A DNA stretch of 64,000 nt. It comes from Beaufortia kweichowensis. Lineage: Eukaryota > Chordata > Actinopteri > Cypriniformes > Gastromyzontidae. The stretch is from the NCBI GenBank assembly GCA_019155185.1, contig CM032797.1, forward strand, positions 4,512,881 to 4,576,880, read 5' to 3'. Shown piece after piece: positions 42,883 through 55,035 of this stretch. Positions within the stretch are counted from its first letter, which is position 1; each line of letters begins with the position of its first letter. The notes below the pieces were generated by a model. The model saw only the letters and a list, made by a program, of their open reading frames with translations. It made no database searches and was not told the origin of the DNA. The position numbers were made by a program, and so were the translations under genes.

Positions 42883-45800
42883 CTAGAGAAACTAGAGAGA
42901 GAAAAGAGAAAGAAAGATTGATTACAGTTAAACCAGTTCAATTACAGTTGCAGAATAACTGTCCAAGAGAAAAGAGAGAGACAGAATAAGATGTTTTGTC
43001 GTTGGAGAGCACATGCACATGTGAGCTAATCGGATCTGTAACGCACAAGATTCACGCTTAAGTGGATTGGAAAATTGAATCCTGCGGTGCAGAAAGGGGA
43101 AATAAGTAGAGAGTCAAAATAAGGAGAAAAACATGGATGGATGGAGCGAGAGCCATCCATCCTCTCAGGTCCCAACAGAAAGATCTCTCAGGAGGAGTGT
43201 GTGGTGAGTTTCGGTTAATTAAACATGAGACTTGTTCGCTGGCCGCCTCAGGCCTCCTCTGACTGTTTTAACAGAATATACTATATAAAGAATAACATCA
43301 CACACTTTACCCAACATATACTACAGTTCTTCCCAGGAGCCGAGATCAAAATCTCAGCTTGCTCTCCTCTCCTCATCCATTCAACATCCCTAGCTTTTCA
43401 TCAAGACATGGATTAGATCAGGTATGAACAAAGATTCGGCGCTTCCTGCCCACCTGACTTTTGATTTATGAGTAAGAAAGATCCAAAGCTCTGTCTCAAA
43501 CCTGTTGAGCTGCATTTTAAAGGAAAGATGTGCTTAAATTATTTAAACTATGTCATCATCACCTCTTATATTTAACATCTGAACTGCAAAAATCCTATTC
43601 TTACTCTTTTTTTTAAATATATATTGACCCTAACCCTAACTTGAGATATGATTAATATTAAAAAATCATCTTGTTTTCCTTTTCTTGCTATTAGCATTGC
43701 CAATTTTGTTAGATTTTTCTGAAAGCAAGACATAAAAAATCTTTTGCTTTTCTATAATGAATATATTTAAAGTTACTGAGTGCGAATAGGATTTTTGCAG
43801 TGGAAATTATTTTGTTTCTTAAGCTGCAAACCATAACTTTTCCTCTCTGTCATAATCTCTGTTTGAAATATAAAATTGAAGGTTACTTTATGTATGTTCA
43901 AAATCTAATTTCTACAGTTCAAATTATTAATCATTATTATGAAAATATCATTGTGAATCTGAGAAGGTGAACACTAATCTTTTACCGTATGTACTTGTTT
44001 GCAAAAAAGAGTCCCGCGCCTAACGTCAGATCTCTTTTTGCATGATGTTCAAGTTAGAAACAAATAGAAAGCTCTATCGGTAGAAAGCTCTTGGTCAGCA
44101 CTGAAAAAATTCGGAGAAGTACTCAAAAATGTGAGTACATGTGGATTTGTGGATCTGAGGTATATCCACGGAGGTCACAGAGGTGTGAAGAATTTACAGC
44201 TCTGCTGATGAGATTTCTCCACATGGATGGCCTTCCAAACTTTATATTAGAAATGACATCTCATTTTTATAAAGCAGAAGGCGGCACTACCACATTAGAA
44301 AAATGATCGTCTTGACAATGCGCCTTTGTGAGGGCAGATAAAAACAAATCGTTTCATTTCAGCTTCGCGCAGTCCTCGCTTAAATCATCAATTGGTGTCA
44401 TTGAACGACGGACCGTGAGCAAATGTGAATATTTTATGCCCGTTGCTTAATTTAGAGAGTATTTAAATGGACAGCCTGCTCGATTAATGCAACATGACCC
44501 ACATAAGCCTTTTAATCTGTGAGCATGAAAGAGAAAAGACACGATAAACATCAGCATAGAAATGGCACGGTCCTTTCGCGGCCCTCTGTCTTGCACTCAG
44601 ACGCTATTCTCCCGCCGCTGGAGAAAGAGAATGGAAATCACAAAAGACAGGAATACTAGGGAAAATGGAACATTTCGAATGAATTTTGCTTTCAGTAGTT
44701 TCTCTCGCTAGCTATACGTGTATTGCCTCTCAAACATTCGGAAGGGAAAAAGAGAAAGTGTTGAAAAGGTGATGTTCTCTCAGGTATGGCACTCTCTTAC
44801 ATGTACATCTGGGTTCTGGGGTTATTCCACCAGATGAGATCCTTAAAGCGTGCGAGAACATCCGCAGAATTTAATATTAAGCTTCTTCCCAGCGTGTTAT
44901 CACGGTAGGGCCTCCTGCTTTGAATTCACAACAGTTTCTCTACAGGAACTGCACAGATGAAATTACAATGAGATGATGGATGAATGGACGGATGGATGGA
45001 TAGTTACTGTAGATAAATGGATGGACTGATTAGATGGACAGACAGACAGATACTATGGATGGATGCTGTAGATAAATGGAGAGATTGATTAGGTAGATGG
45101 ACGGATAGACGGTTGTGGTTGCCAAGCAACATAGTAGTTCGGCTCATTCGTGTGTGTTTGTTAATGGCTTCGGTTTATTATTTGTGATAGAGTCTCAGAT
45201 GTGATATTACTTCAGATATCCGTGTTCATATTTTACAGGTCAAAACAAAGTCGAGGTGGACATTTCTTGGCCAGAGTAAACTGCTTTAGAATGTGAATAT
45301 CATATTGCTTGGGTGGCATTTTCTGCTGTCTGCTTTGAATGATCTATACAAGCGCTACACAGTATTGGCAAGCTGATACACTCTTTCGTTATTGGTTGTA
45401 GCAGTTGTGAATGCAGTAAAGGATGAATACACAGACAGATAGGGCTTTGTGTGCCCTGTCGGGGATCAGCTTGCAGGATTTAATATCAGCGGTGCGCTAT
45501 GAAACTCAGAGATTCGTGTTCATTCACTATTGTGCCCCTGAGCGAGATCGTGTAGACGGCGGTCTGCCTTTGTAGTAGAAAAGTACTTAAAACTCACAGT
45601 GTGTTGTATCGGATAAGAAAGTGTCTGCTTAATGGTGGATATTGTAGTATAAACTGTGGACTTAACATCTGTTTACGTGCTTATTTGGCTCCCTAATGGT
45701 GAAGCTGTCTGGTTAGAGGCCCGTCTTACGAATTTAGCTGCTAATGAGACTAAATCTGCAGCCTGGAAGGAAAGAAATGTTAATGGGGATGCAGAATCGA

Positions 45801-48800
45801 TAAGTGACCGTATCCATAGCGGCGAATAGGTTTTTTAATTAGATCAGTCTCATTAGAATTACACTGAAGAAAATAATACCAAGAGAATAATACCATTTTT
45901 TATTTAAAAGTAGACATCTTTTAATAGAGCAGCCAGGTTTTAAAAGTACTAAACCTTTGTTCGCACATAGAGGTACTGTTTTCATGCCAGTATTTGTGTG
46001 AAAACTATTTGTTATTTATATACGATGTTGGTTAGGCTGTTAACTGTTACCGTTCCACACGGTTCACTTTAATATTTCATAGTTTAATTCTAGAGTAATC
46101 GTGACAAACTATATATTAATGTAATGGTCTGACTCAAGAAGAAAAATTTGACGGATTTTCATAACAATAGACATAAACTAAACAAATTGATTAAAGTGTT
46201 TTTATGTTATTTATAAAACAATATCTCAAATTAAAAATATTTTTAAAAATTGTAATTCTGTAGTGCATTTTCATGTGTATATGAAGTGACAGTTTTCAAG
46301 TTAATGTCCATAACTAAAATACCTTTATTTTTTCATATTTTGAAGGAAAATCTTGACACCACAATGATAGGATGTTCTGGTGATTGTGATGCATTGCAGT
46401 GCGGTTGCTAAGGTGAGTGACTGTTATCGTATTGCTATGTGATTAGTAGGGTCTCTGGGCGGTTGCCAGATGTATGTTTTATCATCTGACGGCTGAAATC
46501 ACAAGTCCTACTGCTTAGAAATGTATTAGCACTCTCAAAAAGCAAAATTACTGAAAGTTAAAGGGATAGTTTATCCAAAAATGAAAATGATTTCATCGTT
46601 TATTTACTCGTGTTATTTTAAACCTGTATGATTTTCTTTATTCTGCAGAACACAAAAGATGACATTTTTAAAGAACGTTGATAACCAAACAACATTGATT
46701 CCACACAAAACCACTGAGACATTTTTTTAAATATCTTGCACAGAAGAAAGAATCATATACAGGCTTTGAATGACATAAGTGTGAATAAATGATGACATTT
46801 GTTTCATTTTAACTATCCCTTTGAAGGGTAAGGGTGTGAAATAACCGTCATGATCAATAATGGGTAGCCTACTTGATTCATTGGTTACATCCCCGATGAA
46901 AAGTGTGCCATAACAAGCATTTAATGAATGTAATTCTTTCTCCTTCAACGCTCTCTTTGAACACTTTTGTCTTGTGTTAATCTCACCCTTTGTTTCAGCG
47001 AGTCTGTCTTCCTTTAGTCTCTGCTCAGAGCTGAACACTGTTCTTGGTTGTAATAGTGCCTGCAGGCCTTGCCTTCAGAATCCAAACTCTCAGCTATTGT
47101 TTCCATGACAACATGGGAGGCATGGCCAGAGGGCATCGCTGTATATTTGCGCTCGCACTCACATTTCTCTTTCTTATCTCATCTCGACGTCGTGAGTTTG
47201 ACATCATTCAAGTCGTCTTATTGAGAGTCTGATCCAGCTTGACTTTCTTCTCTTGAAATAAGAGATCGTGTGTGACTCCACCACCCATAAATGTTGAGTC
47301 AGATCACAAGATTACAAGGTTTGATTTGCATTAATCTTATGAATTAGTCCTAAAACTCAATGGCTATTGATAACATGCATGCTTGTATCTCTATAGAGAT
47401 TAAGAACACAAATATGATGTTTTAAGAGGTTGACGAGTACATGTAAAGTATATTTATTGAAATAGTGATGCATCCAGCATGCCAGATGTAGAAGCATCAT
47501 CATTATGATTCAGACCCCGTGTGCTCTTAAAAACAAACATGTTTAGCAGAGTGATGTAATACCCAAGTGATCAGACCTCCTTGTTAACATTTATACATGC
47601 TGGTAGAAAACAATTAATGCTGTTTGCTAAGGCAAAATTACTCCAACACTCTTAAAAATAAAAGTGCTTCACGATGCCATTGAAGAACCATTATTAGCTT
47701 CCATAAAGAACCTTTAACATCTGAAGAATCTTTCAGTTTCACAAAAGGTTATCTGTTGTGAAAAAAGGTTCTTTATAGTATAAAAAGGTAAGAAAGAAAT
47801 CATTTTTAAAAGAACCTTTGACTGAATTAATCTTTAGGGAGCCAAAAATGTTTTTTTTTTATGGCATCACTGTGAATAACCTTTTATAGTCTTTATACCA
47901 CCTTTATTTTTTAAGAGTGTACTGTGGCTCAAAAAGACTTTTCCAAAGATTTTTTATTTTTTTATAATCCTTAAGTATTAAACATCCTGCAGTGTCACAT
48001 CAGTGCATTGACAACCACCACTAAAAAATTATAATTTAATAAAAATAAATTTTTTGTCCACTTTTAGTTCCGCATCTTAGGGGCATTTACATTTCAACTA
48101 AAAACTGAAAACTTTCATGTGTTTTGGTCATTCATTTACACAACAATGGTGGTTTGGGGCCTGAAAATGCAAACATCTGAAACTGTGCAGGATTTTCAAA
48201 ATGATATTGTTATCATCTCTGTGTAATCTACAGAAATGTGAATTTGTGCAAACAGTGACATCATGTGCATTGATGAGTATATGTACAGGCACGTAGCATT
48301 TCTTTACAAAGTGACATCAATTTTTGTTTTGAAATAAAAAAGTTCTTGATCTCATTATGTGTTTTCCTTACATAAAGTTTTACTGTAAAGGTGTGAATTG
48401 TGTGCGTGTGTAAAAGCAAGTACAAAAGCAACAAAGCCTCAAGCTTATGTGTATTGTGACACTTGATTATCTCCACTTTAACATTTTTTTCACACAATCG
48501 AGTGTTCTCTCTCAGCAACTGTGTTTTCCATTTTGTTCGCAGCAATCACGCAACACGAAGGCTGTAATCAAAGACTGTTTAGACTCCCCAAACCTTGAGA
48601 CAGAGCCATCGAAGACTTACAAACGTATACGCGCCGCAGTCTTTTATCATTGCTCATCAATAGCTCAAACAAACTCACACACTCCACGGTTCATACAAAC
48701 TGCTGAAACTACACCCACTGTCCTCGCATCAATACAAGACCTGTGAATGTCTCTTTTGTGTGCTGGTGTGTCACCGTTTGCGCAAAGAGCCTAAACTTAA

Positions 48801-51043
48801 GATGATTCAAATGAATAGATTTATCTGCTGGTTATTTAATCTCAGAGCCAGGTTCAGCTGCAGTTCTCTCTCATCGATTTAACTGCGGATCAATTTGGGT
48901 GTGTGTTCTCCTGAGACACAACTGATTTTAAAACTTGTGATGGATGATGCAAAATAGTGTATGGGAGAATCTGAGGTTGAATCTAAGAGTCACATCGCAT
49001 TCCAAAATCAAAAGACACCCTGTTTATTCTCATGACTATCAAGCACATCTTCTCCCCTAAATCCTCATTATCACAATGTTTCCTTGTGTTTTAAGAACTC
49101 CTAATATTCTCTTTAGAGTTCTCGTTATTGTAATGCTGTAATGTTTTATACAACCATATCATACTTACAATGAAAGATTTTGGTACACACACGTTACCCC
49201 AGAGCCCATCCAGGTCTCCGTACTGTAATGGTAGGGTGTCACATGTGTGCAGTGTCATGCTGGTTGATTGTATCGATTGCCGCTCTGTTATTCACAACAC
49301 ACTCATCTGCCTGTGACAATGTGCTGTTGTGCCTCCACACTTTCACTCAGTACAGGCAGATAAGCCTGAAAGAACACAGCACCGTCATTAAATAACCTGT
49401 AGCTTCCAACTCCTGTCGTCAAGCATTCACACTCTAATGGCTTGGATATCTCTAATACTAGAAGCAACCGATTGAACAAAATGTTCAGTCTGATCTCACG
49501 AGAACTCACAAGTATTTTAACAAGGTGAATAATTCTTATGAATTTGTACGATTAGAAAAAAACGCCCTAAACGTGACTGGGGTTATGGAATATCATACTA
49601 AAATGATTAAAATTAAACAAACTGACACAAATTAGCCAACTTGTAAAATACTTGATAAATGAATTCCTGTAAGATTGTGTTAAAGGAGAAAGTTTTGGAG
49701 TTGAGTGGTTTTTGACCACATACTTAGATGTCCAATTCTTTTGCTATATTTTTCACAAATTTTCAATGAAATTGTATTAATGTCTCTTTGGTTATGTGAA
49801 CTAAATGTTTTCACAATCAATACATCATTTTTTTGTGTGTTAAATGGTCATTTGTGTTGTTGTTCCATCAGTTTTTCTGTAGAGAGTATAAAATAATTAC
49901 ATACAGGCAATGATAAAAATTGTGTTCATTTCTGTTTTTACCAAAATGTGACCTGCCATTAAGCAGATGCTTTTATCCATAATGATATTACATTGCCTGT
50001 GAAGCAGCATAAGGTAATATACATCTAATTGTACTCATTATTGTAAGGGTTTAAATAATATTACATTATTTTTGACCCATGTGTGAGGAGACAAAAACAT
50101 TTTTAGGGACTGACTGCAGGATGGCCAATTGCAGATGTATGTTTAATTATAGCAGTTACGATGTACTTTTAAAATGTCTTAATATCAGAGAAGACTTATT
50201 TTGCACAAAATTTAGTCAAAATACATATATGGAGACTATCCATGGACAAGGTTGTTGATAGATTTTGTTGTGACGTATGTTGGTAAGGTGGACAGAATTA
50301 GTAGCTGATGCAGATAATATTAAAAAAACTAACAATTAACCAGGCCAGTATATTCAATACATGTCTATTAGTATGTGTGTTTTTTAATTGTAATGGTCAC
50401 ATATTCACATGATCCAATCCAAATTTCTGCTACGTTTTATTTTCTGTAAGCTTGCCACAGTATGTGACTGTCGAACCTGTTGCAACAAACTGCATGCACC
50501 GATTCTCAAATTTTCCTGTGAAGCAAGCTCTTATGACACTGGTGTGTTTTCACATTTGCTATTATTTAAAAAGCATCCTTTCATACTGAAAACCAGTAGG
50601 TCTCATCCATCTACTGTAACACTCAATACAGCAGCCAGGAAAATCTCCAGCTACTTCAATCATAGTGATAGCAGCACAGTATAAATATATTTTATTGATG
50701 CTCTATGTGGACTATGGCCTGCTGCTGTGGAGTGCTGAATGACTATTGCTTGGATTATAACTGAATTGAGTTACTGAATTTGCACAAAATAAGAGAAACC
50801 TTGAAAGTGTTTCATTCATTCATGTTATAGTACTACTAAGCAATATCAAAGACATATCAATCAAAATATCAAGTACTACGACGACGACAGTTTGTTACTA
50901 GAAAGTGCCCGAAGTGCACGAGAGATGAAAGTGCACGTGTAGTGAATTGAATTAGGAAAAGTGTTTGAGAAAGTCACATGATGCATTGCCATCGATTAGA
51001 ATAAATCGGATCAGGGTTATAATAATGCACGCAGAAATCTTAC
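42883..51043 (-). other. Long upstream region, probable 5' UTR intron of lrrc24
   Basis: Eight kilobases without a recognisable coding exon on either strand. The acceptor at 42883 (minus strand) shows that lrrc24 has at least one more 5' exon. Contents include the direct-repeat copy at 43575-43900, a degenerate GGAT-rich tract near 44975-45110, repeat family 1 at 46560-46825 and repeat family 2 at 47645-47930. Repeat-poor, mixed-composition stretches at about 44380-44640 and 45440-45830 could be regulatory. All open frames here are short and lack similarity. Confidence 0.4.
43575..43900. repeat. Copy 2 of a ~350-bp direct repeat
   Basis: Partner of 42160-42535, about 1.4 kb away in the upstream intron of lrrc24. 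It includes 'ccctaaccctaac' near 43626, two telomere-like units that are absent from copy 1. Confidence 0.65.
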
Positions 51044-51389
51044 CTGTTTAAATGCTCGGTGGTGTTCAGTTTGTATATATTTGTTGAATTCAGATGCACT
51101 TATGGACAATGGCGAATGATGAATCCACGCTGGGACTGGGGCAAACAAAGCGGCATTTGAGCTGCGATCCTGACAGGCCACCGCTATGTCCTGCCATTCT
51201 CCAACGGCGATGTGTGAGTATCCCTCTGTCACATTTATCTTTCATAAAGATCACATTAGTATCCGTCTACGTCCGTCCTTTAACGATAGAGCCTTACACA
51301 CCGTAAGAGCGCTTCATATCCGCGCAAAATGCGTTATGAATCCTACTTCCCTGTTCCCTGCTTTCCTATGAGCTCAGCTGATCCGAGTA

Positions 51390-51400
<11 letters not shown>
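51044..51400 (-). promoter_or_regulatory. Candidate non-coding first exon and promoter of lrrc24
   Basis: On the minus strand a near-perfect donor, CAG|GTAAGATTT, ends a possible exon at 51044. The sequence beyond it (about 51090-51320) is richer in CpG than the flanks. No other gene on this strand could use it, so it may be the lrrc24 transcription start, 8 kb from the coding start. The link is inferred only from strand, donor quality and the acceptor at 42883. Confidence 0.35.

Positions 51401-51429
<29 letters not shown>
51392..51429. repeat. (TC)n microsatellite
   Basis: About 19 TC units near the candidate lrrc24 promoter; on the minus strand it reads as GA. Confidence 0.95.
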
Positions 51430-51432
<3 letters not shown>

Positions 51433-53311
51433 CCATTGTTCACTCTGATTGGTAACGTAAGTCTCGCTCCAGTCCTTGAATCTTTAAATGGTATGACGTT
51501 GCAACCTGTTTCGTTTTTTAGTTTATTTGTTTCCTTTTCTACACTGTAAAAAATTACAGTACAATGTAATGAAATTACAGATTTTAGTCATTTGTTGATT
51601 GCCATGTTTATTCAGTCTCTTACAAGCGAAGTAAATCGTATATTTTCTTTGCTTAAATATTTTGAAACGTTCACAACGTTTAATGGACATTGACGTTGAC
51701 ACTTTTCCGTTCTCATGATTTCAGCACCGCGGACAGCGACACGTGCTCAAAATACCAATGATCAACAATGGCATTTAAATCATAAAAAACAACATATTGC
51801 TACATTAATCTCATAAAAATAGCTGAATTAGATTGTTTTAGGCTCGATTTATTATGTTATCTCCTTATTATATTGTCTCCCTATTATGTATATCTTCTTA
51901 TGCTGATCATTATCATGGTACAAAAAACAATGATAATATTATGGTACTTTTGTTTTTGTCATGACAAACAAATGAGAAAAACATTTTTCAGTATCCTTTA
52001 ATATGAAAACACTCAGCAGACAGGCTTTTGATCATTTGATGTTTGAAGCAGCGAGGTGCAGGTAATACACCAGCAGCACATAGTCCATTCATTTCTATTT
52101 TAGTCTAGTTACTGTACACAGTAAAGAACACTTACATGCAGTGTTAAGAGAGTGACCTCTTTTCTTCAACTGCAATTAATAATAATCTCCATCTGTTTTC
52201 TAGAGAAATAAAGAGAGTATGTGAGAAAAAGTGTTTGTACCGTCTGTCTATGTGTCTAAAAGCCAAACAAATTATTCGCTCTTTGCTTCTGGGTGACTCT
52301 TATCCCCATAGCAAAGACGAATTGTGTGTCACATGACGTTAATAATGCACATCCCCCAGACTGATAATAATACAATTTATTTCCAGAACACCCTTCCCGC
52401 TAATGAATGTTTCCAACAGAAGGAAACTCTTCATAAAACACAGCCACCCAGGTGACACCCGCACAACCTGGAACTCAATAATGTTTATCCTCAGCTGATA
52501 CGCTTCGTCATAAAAATAAGAGCTAGGCGATGTCATTTTCCCCTTCTGCTAAATCAATAAAACAAGGTGTATGGCACTGAATGGAAGGTTGAGTTTTCAG
52601 CAAACAGGATTGACACCAAGAATCTGTCGCCATGGTGATGTGATCCTGGGCTGACAATAATATGGGTTATTGAGAAGGAATAGACACTGTTTTTACTCTC
52701 TGTTTATTTGTTTGTGTGGAGAATGTAGCTGGAGTCTTATCCTGTTTATCTCCCCACATAATTCCTGTTTGATGTCTGTGTTATTGTTTATATTTGGGGA
52801 GTATTACCCCCTTTAACAGAACGGGGGGTGGGATCAAGGCAAGCTGACCCACATTCGAATGCATTTCTATTTGTGTGCTGTATCTGGGATGGGGTATGCA
52901 TTCACATGTGTAGTGAGGTTGTGTGTGTGTATTGTACTTTTACAAATGTATGTGTATCTATTGTGCAGTGTTTGTGCATAAATACCCCTGGGGCTGAGCT
53001 GGTCCACATCGACCCAGATCAGAGTAATTAGACAAACGTCCGGAGTAGATGAAAACCCACACACGCACAAACAAACACACATCACTGACAGCTTGAGCTC
53101 TTAATGTAATGCTCTTTAAGTGTAAAGGTGTGATTGAATATTTGTTTGTGATTGTAAATATCTTATATTTTGCCAAAGGCAGAGAATATGCTTTCAGTGA
53201 GAGGAGACGGCCCACGACTAAAAGAGCTTTAAAGGATTACAGCATTTAAAAAGTCACATTTTAACAAAGAAAATACGAGCAGACTGTTGTTTAGTAATCT
53301 TTAGACAGATG

Positions 53312-53586
<275 letters not shown>

Positions 53587-53929
53587 TGTTTGGATATCTG
53601 TCTTCATGTTGCTGTCTTCTTAAGGTCAAAGAATAAGCAGATTTGAGTGATTGTTGTTGTGCACTTTGTGCATGTGTGTGTGTGTTTATTAAATAAGTGT
53701 CTTTTACCACTTATCTCAGCATATGACACACACTCATAATCCATCAACACAGCTGTTTATAAATATTCCCCATGGCTTTTCACCAGTGACCCTTCAATGT
53801 ATGCATTACTATTTCAGAAACACGATCAATACATTTCCATTAACGTGATAAATGACTGTTTTTCAAACGCTCTCATTTCACAATTGAATGACATTGAAGT
53901 GTCATGAGTGATGCTTATTTCAAAATGAC

Positions 53930-53930
<1 letters not shown>

Positions 53931-53962
<32 letters not shown>
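53931..53962. repeat. (CTGT)n microsatellite
   Basis: Eight tandem tetranucleotide units. Confidence 0.95.
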
Positions 53963-53963
<1 letters not shown>

Positions 53964-54948
53964 TTCATTTGAGCCGATTATCCACATTGAGACATACTGC
54001 ACAAGCATTCATTTGATGTTATGAATGTTTGTATAAAAGGAGGCAAAGAAATGTGGAAGATGGCTACAGTAATTTTCTGTCTCTTTCAGACAGAGCTTTT
54101 TTCCAAAAGCCTTTTCATTCCTCTCCATCAATGACAATGCCAGACTCAATCTGCTATAATTCATCATTCATATTGACTTACAGCATTTCTCAGAGGACAC
54201 GAACTGCGGGTGAAGCAGAGACAAATCCAACAGATATGAATGATACCTGAATTCATAAAATGACTGGGGAGCTTCAAATAAATGTAAATCTTATGCAACC
54301 CACACGCTATGTTAAATATGAATTAAAACCAATGAGCAACATGCTGTTGTTTTATATGCTGCACACATTTAGTCATGTAATTCTGTAGGAATTTCCTTAA
54401 AATTAATTCAAATTTGCTCAGGCTATGACTGTAAGATCTATCTAACAGATAGTGGGTCCAAGTCTAATTCATTTCAGAGATTGGCCCACCTCATCATTTT
54501 GGAGACTGGCCCACCTCACCTAATTATTGTCAAAAAGTCAACAGTGGGGCTGTATTCATAATAGCATGCTACCATACTTCTAAATCATAGTAAATAGTAT
54601 TATCAAGGCAGAATACATTTACTGCACACTAACAAAAGCAGTATAAAAGCGTTTTGTTTAGCAGTTGAATATCTAATAAATATATAATATTGAACTTTTA
54701 TGATAAATATTTTGTGATGTTCCACATTTCTGAGTCTAAATGAAAATATTTACTAAATTAATTTTATATCATAACTTCTTAACTTAAATATAAATATTAT
54801 TATTATAAATATTATCAATATATTTATTTTAATTATATCTTGTGTTCTTATAATATTATAATGTATCAAATGTATCATACATCACTAAACATTTATTTTT
54901 TGTAGTATAATTTGTAATTTCACAGCACCCCGGACAAGCGTCTTTCAG

Positions 54949-54956
54949 TGACGTCA
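54949..54956 (+). promoter_or_regulatory. CRE-like palindrome upstream of them6 copy 1
   Basis: TGACGTCA, the full CREB/ATF palindrome, lies about 80 bases before the end of the them6 leader exon. A CACGTG E-box follows at 54976-54981. Functional role inferred. Confidence 0.35.
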
Positions 54957-55035
54957 TACGCAGGGGGTGTGTCTTCACGTGTTCAGTCGAGTCGAGGCTT
55001 AAAGACGTAAAGCAGCAGCTGGTGTAAAAGCGACC

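Noticed and set aside
43615..43645. Telomere-like CCCTAACCCTAA
   Set aside because: It is only two units inside a diverged repeat; not a telomere or fusion point.
43225..51400. Several 60-100-codon open frames in the lrrc24 upstream region
   Set aside because: Their lengths are as expected by chance, without recognisable domains or flanking splice sites in phase.
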